Below, piece after piece: positions 25,729 through 38,602 of a stretch of 64,000 nucleotides of DNA. The stretch is from Chrysoperla carnea. Its lineage: Eukaryota; Arthropoda; Insecta; Neuroptera; Chrysopidae. The notes beneath the pieces were generated by a model. The model saw only the letters and a list, made by a program, of their open reading frames with translations, searched no databases and had not been told where the DNA came from. Made by a program: the position numbers and the translations under genes. The stretch is from the NCBI RefSeq assembly GCF_905475395.1, contig NC_058339.1:53515172-53579171 (forward strand), written 5' to 3'. Numbering within the stretch: the first letter of the stretch is position 1; every line of letters begins with the position of its first letter.

Positions 25729-26196
25729 TCCTATATAAATGTGAAATTAAGGATGTTTGTTTGTTTGTTGTTTTTAATGAAACTGTACAGCAATATAGCT
25801 CAAACATCAGAATAACACATGAGCTATAAATTATAAAGATATAGATGTTAAAAGATTAAAAAAAATTTAATTTATTCTGAAATTTTTAATTTTTGGTTCA
25901 AAATGATGATAACAGATAGAGCAGAGCTATGATCATCATTTTGAACCATTAATTGAAGATTTCAGTAAAAATTTAAAATAGTAAATGCCAAACAATTCAT
26001 AGCCACCTTTTCTGATATACTCAATGAATTATGACTATTTACAAGTTAAAAAATTGAAAATTGTGCATATCTTTTAGCTTCGGCAAACAATCCCTTCAAG
26101 GGTTATGGAAAGGGAATAAGTGAGATCAAAAGAGGTGGAGGCCAGAAAGCGGTGGTTTTTACTTTTAAGCCCCGCTAAGCGGGCGGGTCTCAAGCT
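25729..26196 (+). mobile_element. Non-autonomous Helitron-like element, copy 2
   Basis: Related to copy 1 throughout: TCCTATATAAATGTGAA start, GGATGTTTGTTTGTTTGTTG, ATAGCTCAAACATCAGAATA, GGTGGAGGCC and a CCCCGCTAAGCGGG hairpin. The 3' CTAG end is degenerate, so the right border is approximate. Confidence 0.6.
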
Positions 26197-27680
26197 ATTT
26201 TTACTAATAAATGGAGGAATTGCTTATACATCGAACCAATTTGAATGATCATATGAAAAATGATTTTTTTATACCATACTACAATATTCAACTAAAAATA
26301 TTCTCGATAACAATTAGAAATAATACTGTGATGAGCTAAAATCCACTATTTTTTTTATTGGCGCCAAATTTTCCAAAATGAACTTTCCAACCATTATTTA
26401 TACACATGAAATCTCACACTTAACTGTTTAATTTTTTTTTTTAATTTGTAAATTTTTAGTGTAAACTGTCTATTGGCTTTCTTAATAGAACTCACATATT
26501 AAAATAATGATAAATAAAAATTTATCCTTGAGAATGACTGAGTTCAAGGTTGTTATTTTAAAATTATATGATACAATAATATTCATACTACTTACTAATG
26601 TAATCATTTATCAATATATTATTTATTTATTTATTGTTCATTGAATATGCTAATTTTTATTTTTGCTATAATACACCGGTATCCATGTTGAAAAATGGCT
26701 CATGGCACCGATCTAGACGCCACTAATACCAATGGAATTTTCTGAAACTTGTAACAATTTTTCACTAGGTACTCGTCTATTGTTAAAAGTAAGGACAAAC
26801 AGTTTTTTAAATTCCATAAAAACCATGAATTTAGACTAGAAGTCATACATAATACTCTAAATCTCAAGTGAATTTATAATAATATTTCTAAGCCTACAGG
26901 ACCATTGTACAGTGCAATTTGTTTCAAATATTTTAGCACGTATTACTGAATTAATTTTGATTTCATACTTATACGCTCCAACGATCCATTTTTTGTACTG
27001 GATATTGGTCTATTTGTATCAAATAGGCACATGTTTGTTAAGGAAAATTACTATAAAACTTTTAATTTACTAGTTTTTTAAATATGTAAATAAAAAGTCC
27101 CCACATCTGGGAAATCGTTTTGTGAGCACCGATTACAACTTTTTTATTTAAATTTCTTGATTTGATGATATAATTTGTTTTTCTTATTTAGTGGGATTTT
27201 TACATAATTATTAATTTGTTTAGATGGGAAATTTTCTAGAGTTCATTGATTTATGTGATGAAATTTTTTGATAATATAAATATCAGATATCAGAATATTG
27301 AAAATACAGTTCTTAGAAATGACAATATTCACATCGGATACAAAATTCAATATGCAAATTTTAAAAGATGGTCTTGAGTTTGAAAGAAATTCTTCAATAA
27401 CGGATTCAAAATCATGAAGCTATTCGATTCATCATCATTTTAATTATAATGCAATTAGACGTTTTTCTTCCACAAATTTTGGTCAAATCTTTACCAACTT
27501 CTTTTCTTCTACTTCGGAGGGGGAATGAAAAGTGTTTGAATGTTGACTAAAATGAAATATTTATGTTCCATTTATCTGGGCTTTCATCTTAGTTGAGCTG
27601 AGGGCATACAATTTCATACCTTCTAGAATCTTCTAGAAATGTGCGAAACATTTCTAAGGCACTTCTAATTTGCAGAAATG

Positions 27681-27746
27681 CCTTTTCCTTCAAAAATTAG
27701 GTCTTCATGCCAACCTTTTCCTTCAAAAATTAGGTCTTTATGCCAA
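27681..27746 (+). repeat. Two tandem copies of a 33-bp unit
   Basis: CCTTTTCCTTCAAAAATTAG... is repeated head to tail with a single C/T difference. It is a small recent duplication in non-coding sequence. Confidence 0.8.
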
Positions 27747-28235
27747 CCTTTTCTGCACGAGACGAGGTCGAGACCAAATTTTCTGAAACGAGAACGTGTA
27801 AATAAACAAAATTATTTAATTTAAGCAAGTAATAAAGGATGAGTTTTTAAAGGGAATAAACTTTATATCGAAATTAAGCACATAAAAGTAATATTAATCG
27901 TCACGATATTGGGGTTATTGGAAAGCTAATTTTATGCTAATTGTGTGAAGATGTTACTTGAAGAGGCGATGAAGCGAAAATCGTACATAAACCGCATATG
28001 GCTATTATTGTTTCTAGTGGGAGTCAATTTGGTAGGTGACAAATGAATTATGCTCCATATATTTATGCTACTCCACCATGAACAGATTTTCGCAATAACA
28101 ATGTCACAAAAATGTGAAAAATTTCACTATTAGTGTAATCTCACATCTATGAACTTTTTTCTGTAGAAATGTGTGATGTTGCTAAATTGGGGCGATAAGC
28201 CATATGTACACTTAAAATCGTCTGTCTGTCCCTAA

Positions 28236-28661
28236 TCTCTATGTAAACTTAGAACTTTAAAACTACGCTACGGATTTTGATGCGATTTCTAATAGATAGA
28301 GTGATTCTAATAGATGAAGTGATTCAAGAGGAAGGTTTTTATGTATAATACATGCATAATGTAGTAGAATAAGGAGTTGAAATTGGAGTTGAAAGGGATG
28401 TGCTTCAAAAACTTAAAAAGTTGTGCATCGATTAAGCACAAATATTGACAAGATATATAACCAGCTTCAAAAATTTTTTTATCCATTTTTTCCTGCGGGA
28501 AAGGTGGAGCGAAAAATTGGAGGTGAATCATCGAATATTTTCTAATATACCCAAGTGGAAAAGAGCATGCATACGTTACAAAACTGTAGCCCCTGCGCAA
28601 GGGATATGAGGAGGAGGGTGAAATTGGGATGTTTCTCAGTAAAGCGGGTAGTTCACAGCCA
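28236..28661 (+). mobile_element. Second Helitron-like repeat type
   Basis: Begins TCTCTATGTAAACTTAGAAC after AT, with the widespread arthropod block GATAGAGTGATTC and AAGAGGAAGGTTTTTATGTA. It ends AAAGCGGGTAGTTCACAGCC before AGT. The 3' end resembles the CGGGT...AGCTAGT end of Helitron-like repeats but has a degenerate CTAG. The overlapping frames are not genes. Confidence 0.45.
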
Positions 28662-29358
28662 GTTTCTTGATAAAAATGTTGTTAAATACGACTTCTAAAT
28701 TTCGCTTCATTGGAGTCAGCCATGATGCCCCTAAGATCCAATTCATATTTAAAACAAGTTGTATTAAATTATCTTTCAATGAACCCAATTTCATCGTGAT
28801 TGATATTATTTTTGTATATTTGACGTACGTAAACAAGAATTTAATAAACAAAACAAAATTGACGTCATTTATAACAACAAGCTTTAAATTTTTTGAATCA
28901 AAATAAGCGTCACATATATATAGGTACCAAAACAACGCCTACACTAAAAATAAAAAACCCGATCTTTAAGCACAAAAAAAATCAAACCAAAACAATGTGA
29001 TATTTCTTGATCGATGATGGTTTTAAATTTATGGTGAAATAAAATCCACAGATTTCCTTACATGTAGTAATATAAATGGCATATCACGTTTTAGTGTACC
29101 ATCACGTTGGATAATATTATTGTAAATATGTACTATTATAAATGTACGTAAATTGTCTGAGAGTTAATTGAATAAAATATTTAAAATTGATTATTATTTA
29201 TTTATAAATAAATTTTTTTCTTCATTTTAACAAGTTTTTTTTAAATTTGTGTCTGGACATTACAAATAAATAAACATATTCTCTAAAAATAATATATTTT
29301 GACTTTCCTTAAAAAATACAGCCAAAATAACCATAATAACCCACAATTCTATATAATT

Positions 29359-29960
29359 ATACCATATATATATGAAATATACATAGTATATTAAGTTTAG
29401 TCCCAAGTGTGTGACGTTTAAAAATATTGATGCTACGAAAAAAATTTTGGTATAGGTGGTCATAAAATCACCTAATTAGTCCATTTCCGGTTGTCTGCCC
29501 CTCTGTCCGTCTGTCCGTCTGTCCGTCTGTCTATCAACACGATAACTCAAAAACGAAAAGAGATATCATATTGAAATTTTTATAGCGTACTCTGGACGTA
29601 AAGAGTGACTTTGAATTCGTAAATGAGCAATATAGGTCAATTGGGTCTTGGGTCTGTAGGACCCATCTCGTAAACCGTTATAGATAGAACAAAAAATTAA
29701 ATATAAAAGATGTTCCTTATAAAAAAATTAAATACTTTTGTTTGAAATATTTTTTTGTAAACATCACTGTATACCCACAAAGGCGCTAATTAGGCGCAAA
29801 TTTTAAAGTATGTTTAATTACGGGAATATCAGGTATGTGTGTGTCTCTATTTAAAAGTAGATATACAAAGTCAAAAAACAAAGGATTGCGTCATCAACAA
29901 TGTCTATACATGGTATTTCAGCAATTGACTCAGCCAATTGTTTGTTTTCACTTGTTTTGT
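29359..29960 (+). repeat. Interspersed repeat B, copy 1 (full length)
   Basis: Runs from ATACCATATATATATG through TTAAGTTTAGTCCCAAGTG, ATTTTGGTATAGG, a GTCCGTCT tract, GGGTCTTGGGTCTGTAGGAC and AAACATCACTGT to AATTGTTTGTTTTCACTTG. Five other copies in the window share this order. Subterminal TACCATG and CATGGTA are inverted. No protein is encoded. Confidence 0.8.
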
Positions 29961-32587
29961 TTTTAAAACATGGTAATAAAACTTAGGTTGTTAATGTTAT
30001 TTACAATTTATTTATATTTAGAATATTATATGAACGCCAACCTTTTTATTCAGTGTTTGTAAACATTTAATTCAAAATTCGATCAAAACTAAAAAAGAAT
30101 TTAGGTCAAATGGGCATGCATTAGTACTTCATGTGATTAAAACAGAGTCAATAGGTACGAACTTAAAAGTGCAATCATTGAAGAGTCATGTAATTTAAAA
30201 GATGTAACACTTATAAAGGAAAATAACTTTCTGTTTCGAGCTACATGTTTCATTATGTGTTGTACGATGTATCATTATTAAGAATATTAAGAAGCTTTAA
30301 GCCCCCGAAGCTCGAAAACTAGTTATTAAAAAGTTTTGTGGATTTGAGAGCTTTTGATCAGAACGATTCGAATATCATTTTGGGGTCAGATTGAAAAAGG
30401 TTAAGAAAAAGGTCCTTCATGTTAATATCTAAATATTATTTAATTTTACATGCCCTTCCCGATCCCCATATGTCTTCCCGGGTCCCCATTTCCTTAAACT
30501 TTCTTTGCCCCTTAATCCAATTTAAAATCAAAGTAACCAAGAAAGTGGTCTGTATTATTTTATTTAAAACGAATTTGAATTAATGATTATCTAAGTAAGA
30601 AATTCCAAGCTTGACTTGATGAAATGAAGGTTGGGTCACCATTGTTTTGCCAACCATTGGTTTGCTAACCCTTACCTAAGTTATATGTTCAAGGAGAATA
30701 ATTAATAAATCAAGACTTGAATCGCTGTCCCTCTCCCAACCCTTATCCAAGATTAATTAATCGAGTATTAGTTTTAGAATCTTTACTCAAGCCGTAACCA
30801 AACTTCATAAAGCAAGTGTTGATTTTCCAACTATTGTCCGAACCTTGGCCAATAGACACTTTGCCATAATACATAGGACATAAAAAATTCTCATCTTGAG
30901 TCTTGACCATTTTACTTTTTAGACAACCCACGGCAGGAGTAATTGTAATCATTTTATATTTTATGAAAGATAACTTTAATTCCGCAAGCAGATTTATTCG
31001 TATCCTGTACTATTCGACAAAGACTGTTACTACTATTTATATTTTGTCTAATGAGATAAGTTTAAATACTTAATATTAGATCTATAAGTTCAATAAATCT
31101 TATCAAGGATATACAAAATTAAATATTATCTCAACAAGGAAAAGATCTTTAAAAATAAAAGTCATAAATAGAACGTAGGCAAGTGATTTACGGAAGCAGA
31201 ATTTTTTGTATAATAGGAAATAGAATATTAATCAATGAATTTTAATATGTACATCCATAACAACCCGTAGAGCACAAAATGCAGTTCTTTGTCTATGAAA
31301 GTAAATCTAATGGCATTGATTCTACTGAATTCTCCGCTATATAAATCAAAAATTGCAGTTTTGACGTTGAAAATGGACCTTGACCTTTTGCTGGGTATTA
31401 AATACTTATTTTGTTTTGTTTCTTCAATGAATTTGCATCACATATTTAGTTGTAGTAAAAAAAGAAAGATTTTACTGCAAATCGAAATAATATTCACTGA
31501 TTTGCGTGACATCGAGAGTTAATCAAAGAGACATAACTTAGACCCAAAAATAAATAGAACTCTAGTAGTATACTATCAATATTTCTGTCAATATCTCAAT
31601 TTTCGTATTTTTAAATCCAATGTACTTTGTACAAGAAATTAAAGAAAATGCATTTCAAAGCGTAAACATTCTGTTAGGGTGTGTGTTTTCCCGTTTTATG
31701 ATGGGATAATATATGGTCTTTTCTAAATACATGCTATCTGGATAATAATAAAAATGGTGAAAGCGTTCTCATAGAAAACAGTTATTATATTATTTACCCA
31801 ACACGCGCCAATGAAAACAGTTCATTTGAAATATGCCTAACAAATTTTTAAATTCCTTAAAATTTAATTGCATAGCCGCTGTATAAAGCAATTTAATTTA
31901 GCTGCTATTGTATGTTAGGAATAGAAATCTTTTTTGAAAGAAAATCTTCAACAAACAGTTACTAATGGTCCATTTTGTACTTTCCAATCTACGATACTTG
32001 TTTTCAAGGCCAATTAACTCTTAACTTCGAATGTAAACAAAAATTTGCGTGAATTGATGAAAACTTATTGGATAATACAAAGCTCTTATTGAACCAATAA
32101 TATTACCAATTAATTAAAGAGAATGACGCAAAAGACTTTTATGAATGAATGAAAACATAAATGAACTTGACACTCAAAACTATATTTTAAATAAATAGAT
32201 CTACACAGCAGACTGTTTTGAGTCAGAAAGCGTCATTGGAGATTTCACAACTCAAGAAATATAGTAAACATTTTATGACGTATATGTTTATAATTTTTTG
32301 TTGATCAAAAATCTTCAACAAAATTGATGAGTATATAGATTAATCCTTAGACGTCACTCTGGTTATTCCAAAATCCATATCAAATCGGTTATAAAGTAAC
32401 GATCGGCATCTCTACTGATGAGGGCCAGAAAAGCGAGTGTAAAGATAGGACTTTTCAAGATTTGTTCGTGAATATAGTTAGTGTGATTACAAACTCTGGA
32501 ATTATTCTTCCATTCATAAGAGTGTAAGTTTCAAATACTATGAATGATTTCAATTTATTAATTAAGATTATTTTGTCATTTCAGTGA

Positions 32588-32613
32588 TTATATATATATA
32601 TATATATATATAT
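32588..32613. repeat. (TA)n microsatellite
   Basis: Uninterrupted TA dinucleotides followed by TGTATG. Confidence 0.9.
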
Positions 32614-32825
32614 GTATGATATCGGTTTTGTCCCGGTTTGAAAAACAAAATTATTGACCTTTTTCCTACAAGTTTGTAAACAATGAAACTTTTTTTGAAT
32701 GCTGAAATAAAGCACAAATAACGAAAGTCTATGAAAGTTTTCTCTGCAACATTAAATTTTGTTAAGTAAGATAATTATTATAATTATTCATTGATAATAC
32801 TGAAAAATTCATTCAATTCATTATA

Positions 32826-33299
32826 CAGTGCAACCTCGATATAACAAATCAAATAATTCGTTAAACTGAGGTTTGATATTTTGAGGTAAGGTTGGTCTAA
32901 AATTTGTTGGTCTAAAGGTAAATTAATGATACTTTGTTTTTCTGCGACTGATTAGTAACACCTTCTACGTTTCTAAGCCATTGCAATTTGAATTGTTAAC
33001 AATAGTGACGAGCAGCAGTTTTTACATTACTTTACTAATATTAGTGGGAACGTTAAATAAAGGTTTTGAGTTGTCAAAATTCATTAATTGAGGTATTTAC
33101 ACTTTTTTTTGAAGTTGAAAATATTTAAACTGTTTTTTGATAGTTGAAAATTTGTTATAAAGAGGTAATTCACAAAAAATGTTCGCAATGTAAAAGTATA
33201 TTTTACATTAACTCTTATGGACAATTCAAGGGCATTACGAAGAGTTTGTTAAATCGAGAAAGTTGTTATATTGAGGTACGTTATATTAAGATTCCACTG
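32826..33299. mobile_element. Pogo/Tigger-like MITE with TA target duplication
   Basis: Starts CAGTGCAACCTCGATATAAC and ends with an imperfect inverted match, GTTATATTAAGATTCCACTG. It is flanked by TA on both sides (32824-32825 and 33300-33301). CAGTG...CCTCG...TAAC ends with TA duplications are typical of Tc1/mariner-superfamily pogo/Tigger elements. The interior repeats TTGTTATA(A/T) and GAGGTA-type motifs and encodes no transposase. Confidence 0.7.
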
Positions 33300-34208
33300 T
33301 ATTTGGGAAAAGCAGTTGTCAATTTCAAATCAAACTATGAGCATTTATAGATGCTAAATGTTAAACTCATACAAGTACGAGTTTTAGGGTGAGCCACGAT
33401 AAAGCAACCACTGCGATTTAATTAAGTCACTTTATTAGCTCTAGTATATTATTTTTGTCTACCTCTTTTTAAAAGAAAGATCGAGTTATAATTTTTACTA
33501 TAATTATATTTTAAGTCAACGTTTAAGATTAATATATCATCTTCCGTCTTAAAATTATTATTTAAAAAAGTTAAGTTTGAAACCTATTTATAAAACTAGA
33601 TTCAGTTAGGATTAGAAATAACTGAAACTTTACCATTTTAATTGAAACCAGTCTTATCTTATATATACCCGAAGAATTCAATAATAAGCATTTTGATAGC
33701 CCTGGTCGAACTTCATTATTATTTTTTTTTTTTTTGGGGATATGCTTACAAAAAATAAAAATGTTTTGGGAAACAATAAATATGTTTAAAATTAAAACCT
33801 TTTTCGAATTAAAAGCATTCAGAAACTTTTTTTCTATGAAAAATCTTTTGTTTATGTGACTTATGATATTTTTGAATTGTAACCTATTCCAAAGATTATT
33901 TTCGACTTTAAGCTATGATTCAAAGGGGGAAGTCAACTCCTAACTCTTGGTTTAAGCAACTTCGTTGATTAAATAAAGTTATAATGTCCATATTTTACCA
34001 TCAACAATAAATTAGGAATGATGCAAAATATTCTTATGAATGAATCAAAACAAGTAATCTCAGTTTTTGATTCAAGAGTCATTGAACATTTCGCAACTCC
34101 AGAAGAATATTTAAAAAAAATACTTTTAATGACGTACATTTTCCAAGATTTTTATTGAACCAAAATATAAAAATTTACAAATAATCTACGTAAAAGATTT
34201 TCATAATA

Positions 34209-34767
34209 ACAAGTGAAAACAAACAATTGACTGAGTTAATTGTTGAAATACCATGTATAGACAATGTTGATTACTCTGTCACATTACAAATACATATATG
34301 TCACACATATATAACTGATATACCCATGTAATCCATACTATACAAATTACGCATAATTTGCGCTCTTACGGGTAAACAGTGATTTTTACGAAAAAAATTT
34401 CAAAAAAAAGTTGTTTATTTTATAAGGAATATTTTTTCCATTTAAACTTTTGTTCTATCTCTAACGGTTTACAAGATGGGTCCTACGGACCCAAGACCCA
34501 ATTGACCTATGTTGCTCATTTACGAACTCGACCACACATTTTACGTCCAAAGCATGCTATAAAAATTTCAGCTTGATATCTTTTCGTTTCTGAGTAATCG
34601 TGATGACAGACGGACAGACGACAGACGACAAACAGACAGCCGGAAATGGAGTAATTAATTTTAAGAACACCTATACCAAAATTTTGTTCATAGCATGAAT
34701 AGTTTTAAGCGTTACAAACTTGGGACTAAACTTAGTATAGCTTGGTATATTTTATATCCATGGTATA
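34209..34767 (-). repeat. Interspersed repeat B, copy 2 (full length)
   Basis: Inverted relative to copy 1. It starts with AAGTGAAAACAAACAATTGA and ends with CCATGGTATA. GGGTCCTACGGACCCAAGAC and the ACAGACGGACAGACG tract are well preserved. Confidence 0.8.
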
Positions 34768-36278
34768 AAAATAAAATATATTCATAACATCAATATACCA
34801 TTTCTAGAAAATGTTTAGATAAATGTGGAATTTATATTCGGTACAAATGTCCTCCCATGCTAATATGATAATTTTTAAGGTGAATATACTTATTTAAGGA
34901 CATCTTGTTTTATTTATACGTATTTAATATATAAATAATATTATTTACCGGTAAAACTATTAAATCCTAGAAAATTTATATGAATATTTAATTTTTGTTC
35001 AACAAGAATAAATATTAGTGTTTGCGTATTTCATAATTATATAAGTCCTTTTCTATTCCATTTACGTATAACTTCTATTATATATTCATGGAAGTTTTAC
35101 ATTGGGAAATTTGCAATTAATCTGACAATCAGTTTTACGTTTTCCTTATGACTGGCCAGGCTTTTTCCTTATGTTTAATATGTAAAATACAAAAGAAAAA
35201 CCTTTCATTATTTAAAATTGTTATCTTCCATTTTCTATACAAATAAAATGCTTTGTCCTAAACTTTTGATTGACTGACTGACAGATCAACGCACACTTAA
35301 AGGGTGTGTTCTTTGTTCGACGTAAGCATTCGATAAGAATAGAGGTTTGAGAGGGTAAAAAGCGGAGGCAAAGTTTGTAGGGGACAACAAACTGGTTGAT
35401 TCCTGAGTCCAATCTACTTCAAATTTGGCATTAACATTGATAGAAGGCGTGTTTCGTATTTTATTGAAACTCATCATTTAATACATAATATCGATTTTAA
35501 AATTATTTCACGTTTTGAACGTTACATTATCAGCGAATACAATGGGCTAAATTTTATTTTTCGACCGTCTTTAAATAAACTCTCTAAAACATTGCCAGGT
35601 CTCGTACCATACTACCAAATGTAAATGGATCCATCAGCAACTATTTACCTAGCATATTTGACTTGTGCATAGAACTTAAATTTAAAATTTGTTTTTCGAC
35701 AAAAAGACAAATTAACTCTACATTTAAGCAATTTCGTTAATTAAATAAAGTTATGCTTCACAATTTTCCGCCACTGGTTCCAAAATGTCGATTATGATTC
35801 ATCAAGTGAGAAATCTTACTATCTACATTTCGTTTACACATATTTTTACAAAATATATTAAATAATGAATTAAAGCAAGTAAGAAGGAACAGGAAATGGA
35901 AAATCAACACTTATTCAAAAAAACAATAACAAATATTAAAAAACAAAATTAAAAGAAATAAACATTAAAGAATTTTAAACTGTAGACATAATTTTGTTTT
36001 TATATACAAATTTTAGTTAGTCATATTTCTACTATTAAATAGCGTACAGCAAACTTTACTAAATATTTTTACTATCATTTTGAAAAGGTGGGACTCAAAA
36101 TTTGATTGCTAGACTGTAGCATTGCAGTTCCCTCCCCCCTTGTTGCCAAATTGAGCGATTTATCGTAAAATTAAACTCTTTATATTGGTCAGTATTAGCT
36201 TGTCGGTATTTTCTTGAAAGAAGAAAATAATTACTTCTTATCATATTAAGAACATATTTTCTTACAATTAGTACTTTT

Positions 36279-36850
36279 TATACCATGCATATATGTAATA
36301 TGCAAGGTATACTAAGTTTAGTAACAAGTTTGTAATGCTTAAAAATATTGATGCTACCAACAAAATTTTGGTATAGGTGTTCATAAAATCACCTTATTAG
36401 TCCATTTCCGGTTGTCCGTCCGTCCATCCGTCCATCTGTCCATCCGTCTGTGGGCACGATAGCTCAAAAACGAAAAAAGATATCAAGCTGAAATTTTTAC
36501 AGCGTACTCAGGACGTAAAAAATGAGGTCGAGTTCGTAAATGAGCAACATAGGTCAACTGGGTCTTGACCTATGGGTCCGTAGGACCTATCTTGTAAACC
36601 GTTAGAGATAGAACAAAAGTTTGTTCATCATGTACAAAATGTTCCTTATCGAAAAATAAACAACTTTTGTTTGAAACATTTTTTCGTAAACATCACTGTT
36701 TACCCGTGGGGGCGCAAATTAGGCGTAAATTGTATAGAATGTATTATATAAATTGTATAATGTATGTGCAATATGATAAGAGTAATCAACAATATTTAGG
36801 CATGGTATTTTAACATTTAACTCAGTCAATTGTTTGTTTTCACTTGTTTA
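36279..36850 (+). repeat. Interspersed repeat B, copy 3 (full length)
   Basis: From TATACCATGCATATATG to TTGTTTGTTTTCACTTGTTT. It carries the CGTCCATCCGTC tract and the AAACCGTTAGAGATAGAAC block. Confidence 0.8.
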
Positions 36851-38371
36851 CAGTATACTTATTCTGACTGTATGTATCACATGGACGACCTAGCTTTATA
36901 AAACGTTCATAAAAATTTCCTGTTTTTGCGTTGCGGTTAAATTTTGTAAATTACCACTTAATCATGTATTATCTAGCCCATGATAATAACTTCTATTTTC
37001 CACAGAAGTAACTAGATGTTTTAGAGTCGAATTTTTTTTAATCTTTTCTATTAATTTTTATTTCTTGTTCATTTGTTTGAAGAATGCTAATGTTTACTTC
37101 CAGTATGACCTTCTAGTGTCAGTTTTTTTTTTGTTTGTTTGTTTGAATTTTAGATATTTATTATATCATAAAAAAAATTTGAATCAGCGTTAGTTCAGTT
37201 TTGAATTAAATTGACGCCATGTGCTTATTTTTTAGCTTCCTTATATGAGTTATTTATTAAGCTATGATGATTAATTTTGTTAGACATTCACTTGACTGGT
37301 ACTCCACCAATGTGTACATTTTTTTTCTTCTAAGATATTCAAGTACAGATTATAATAATATGTCAATTATGATTTGTTTATTTTTTATTTATTAACTTCG
37401 TCGCAGTATTAAATTAAAATATCATTTACCTCTAGATATTTTTTTCTTAACTGAGTTGTTTACTGTTTATATGTTGTGTTCAGCTTTAAATTAATTTAAA
37501 TGATTTATTATTTTATTTTACATTCTTCTTTTAGCTAAAAGTTCTTCTACATCAACATATATACGTCATTCAACAAACATTACCCCAAGAATAGGAAATA
37601 TTCATGAAATTTAAATTTGGTTCAAAATATTTTTCTTCCGTAACTTTAATGACTGACCATTCAACTAAACCATTATTTTAGTAATTAATATATTTTTAAT
37701 TACTTAAAATTAATTAATAAAAGTACAAATTCAGTGAGGGCATGTAAAAATTTGTTGACATACTGTATGATATTAATTACTTACTTTTTATATGGTATGT
37801 CATTAAATTATACTATTCTACGGCTTTTTATTAGAAAACTTAATAATAACGAGTGTAAATTCTGTGTTGTAAATTCATTTTTTTAAAGCGTAAATTATAC
37901 ATTGAACTGCCACTAATTGACAGATCACGTACTTATACGTCATCAACAGAGAGCGTCAAAAACTGCGTTTAAATATCTCAAAATTATAATGTATTTGAAA
38001 TATTTTTTTACACTTAAATACAGCATTTTTAAACAATATTTATATTTTTTACTTTGTTATAACGGTGTAAACAATGAATTAAAAATATAAAAAAAATACA
38101 TGAATATTCCCTATTTGTCCATTCTTTTTTCAATGAAGGTTTTTTCACTTTACCGCATGCTTTGAAGAGACAACTTAAAACCTACCCATATTTTACCATC
38201 ACCAATAATTAGGCCCCTGTAAAGGAATTATCCAAGGGAGGGGTTCAAACTTTTGTTCTTCATGTTAGGTCATATAGTCAATAAAAACAAGAAACTCATT
38301 TTTCAAGTAAGCGAAAACTTTATTAGGTCAAAGTGTGAAATCCAGTCACTATTTTTAAATGAGTTAATTCA

Positions 38372-38602
38372 ACGAGGTACAGAAAAAAAAACCGTCCCCC
38401 AATGAGTCTGTTATGACGCGAACCTTGGCTTCCGCAATTGTATGTTGTATTCATCGCAGATATCGTTCACAGTTTTGAAAAATTTTCTGAACGCTTCTCC
38501 AACGTTTCCTCTTCTTTCAATCAAAATCTGTTTCGCAGCCCTGTTCGATAGCCTCACCAAGATCCAGTTATCATGTTTGAAGTACTCGATTGAAAGACAA
38601 AG
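38372..38602 (-). pseudogene. Decayed hAT-type transposase fragment
   Basis: A 63-codon minus-strand frame (38602-38414) reads through NRAAKQILIERRGNVGEAF and KFFKTVNDICDEY to LRKPRFAS. A TAA (38413-38411) then precedes Gln-Thr-His. The order charged helix, 'K-PR-xS', stop, 'QTH' resembles the K/L-PR...(R)QT.R block of hAT transposases of the ZMYM1/DUF4371 type. The local base composition is less A+T-rich than the surroundings. There is no start, no catalytic residues and no flanking inverted repeats, so it is a fossil piece. It could instead be an unknown host exon. Confidence 0.45.

Larger units (their letters stand above)
24459..28235. other. A+T-rich non-coding stretch
   Basis: No gene is seen between the mapped repeats. 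It includes Helitron-like copy 2 and a small tandem duplication at 27681-27746. Confidence 0.35.
28662..32825. other. A+T-rich non-coding stretch
   Basis: Apart from repeat B copy 1 and a (TA)n tract, no feature is supported. The open frames at 28636-28935, 30743-30952 and 31289-31522 are unrecognised and look like chance. Confidence 0.35.
33302..38369. other. A+T-rich non-coding stretch
   Basis: Contains two full copies of repeat B. No gene is recognised. The frames at 35221-35477 on the minus strand overlap and resemble nothing I know. Confidence 0.35.

Noticed and set aside
28307..28935. Two minus-strand frames of 97 and 99 codons
   Set aside because: The first lies in a Helitron-like repeat. 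Part of the second is also open on the opposite strand. Neither has a recognisable domain.
29260..29463. Similar short peptides encoded at 29.3 and 49.9 kb
   Set aside because: The resemblance comes from both frames lying in copies of repeat B, not from a conserved protein.
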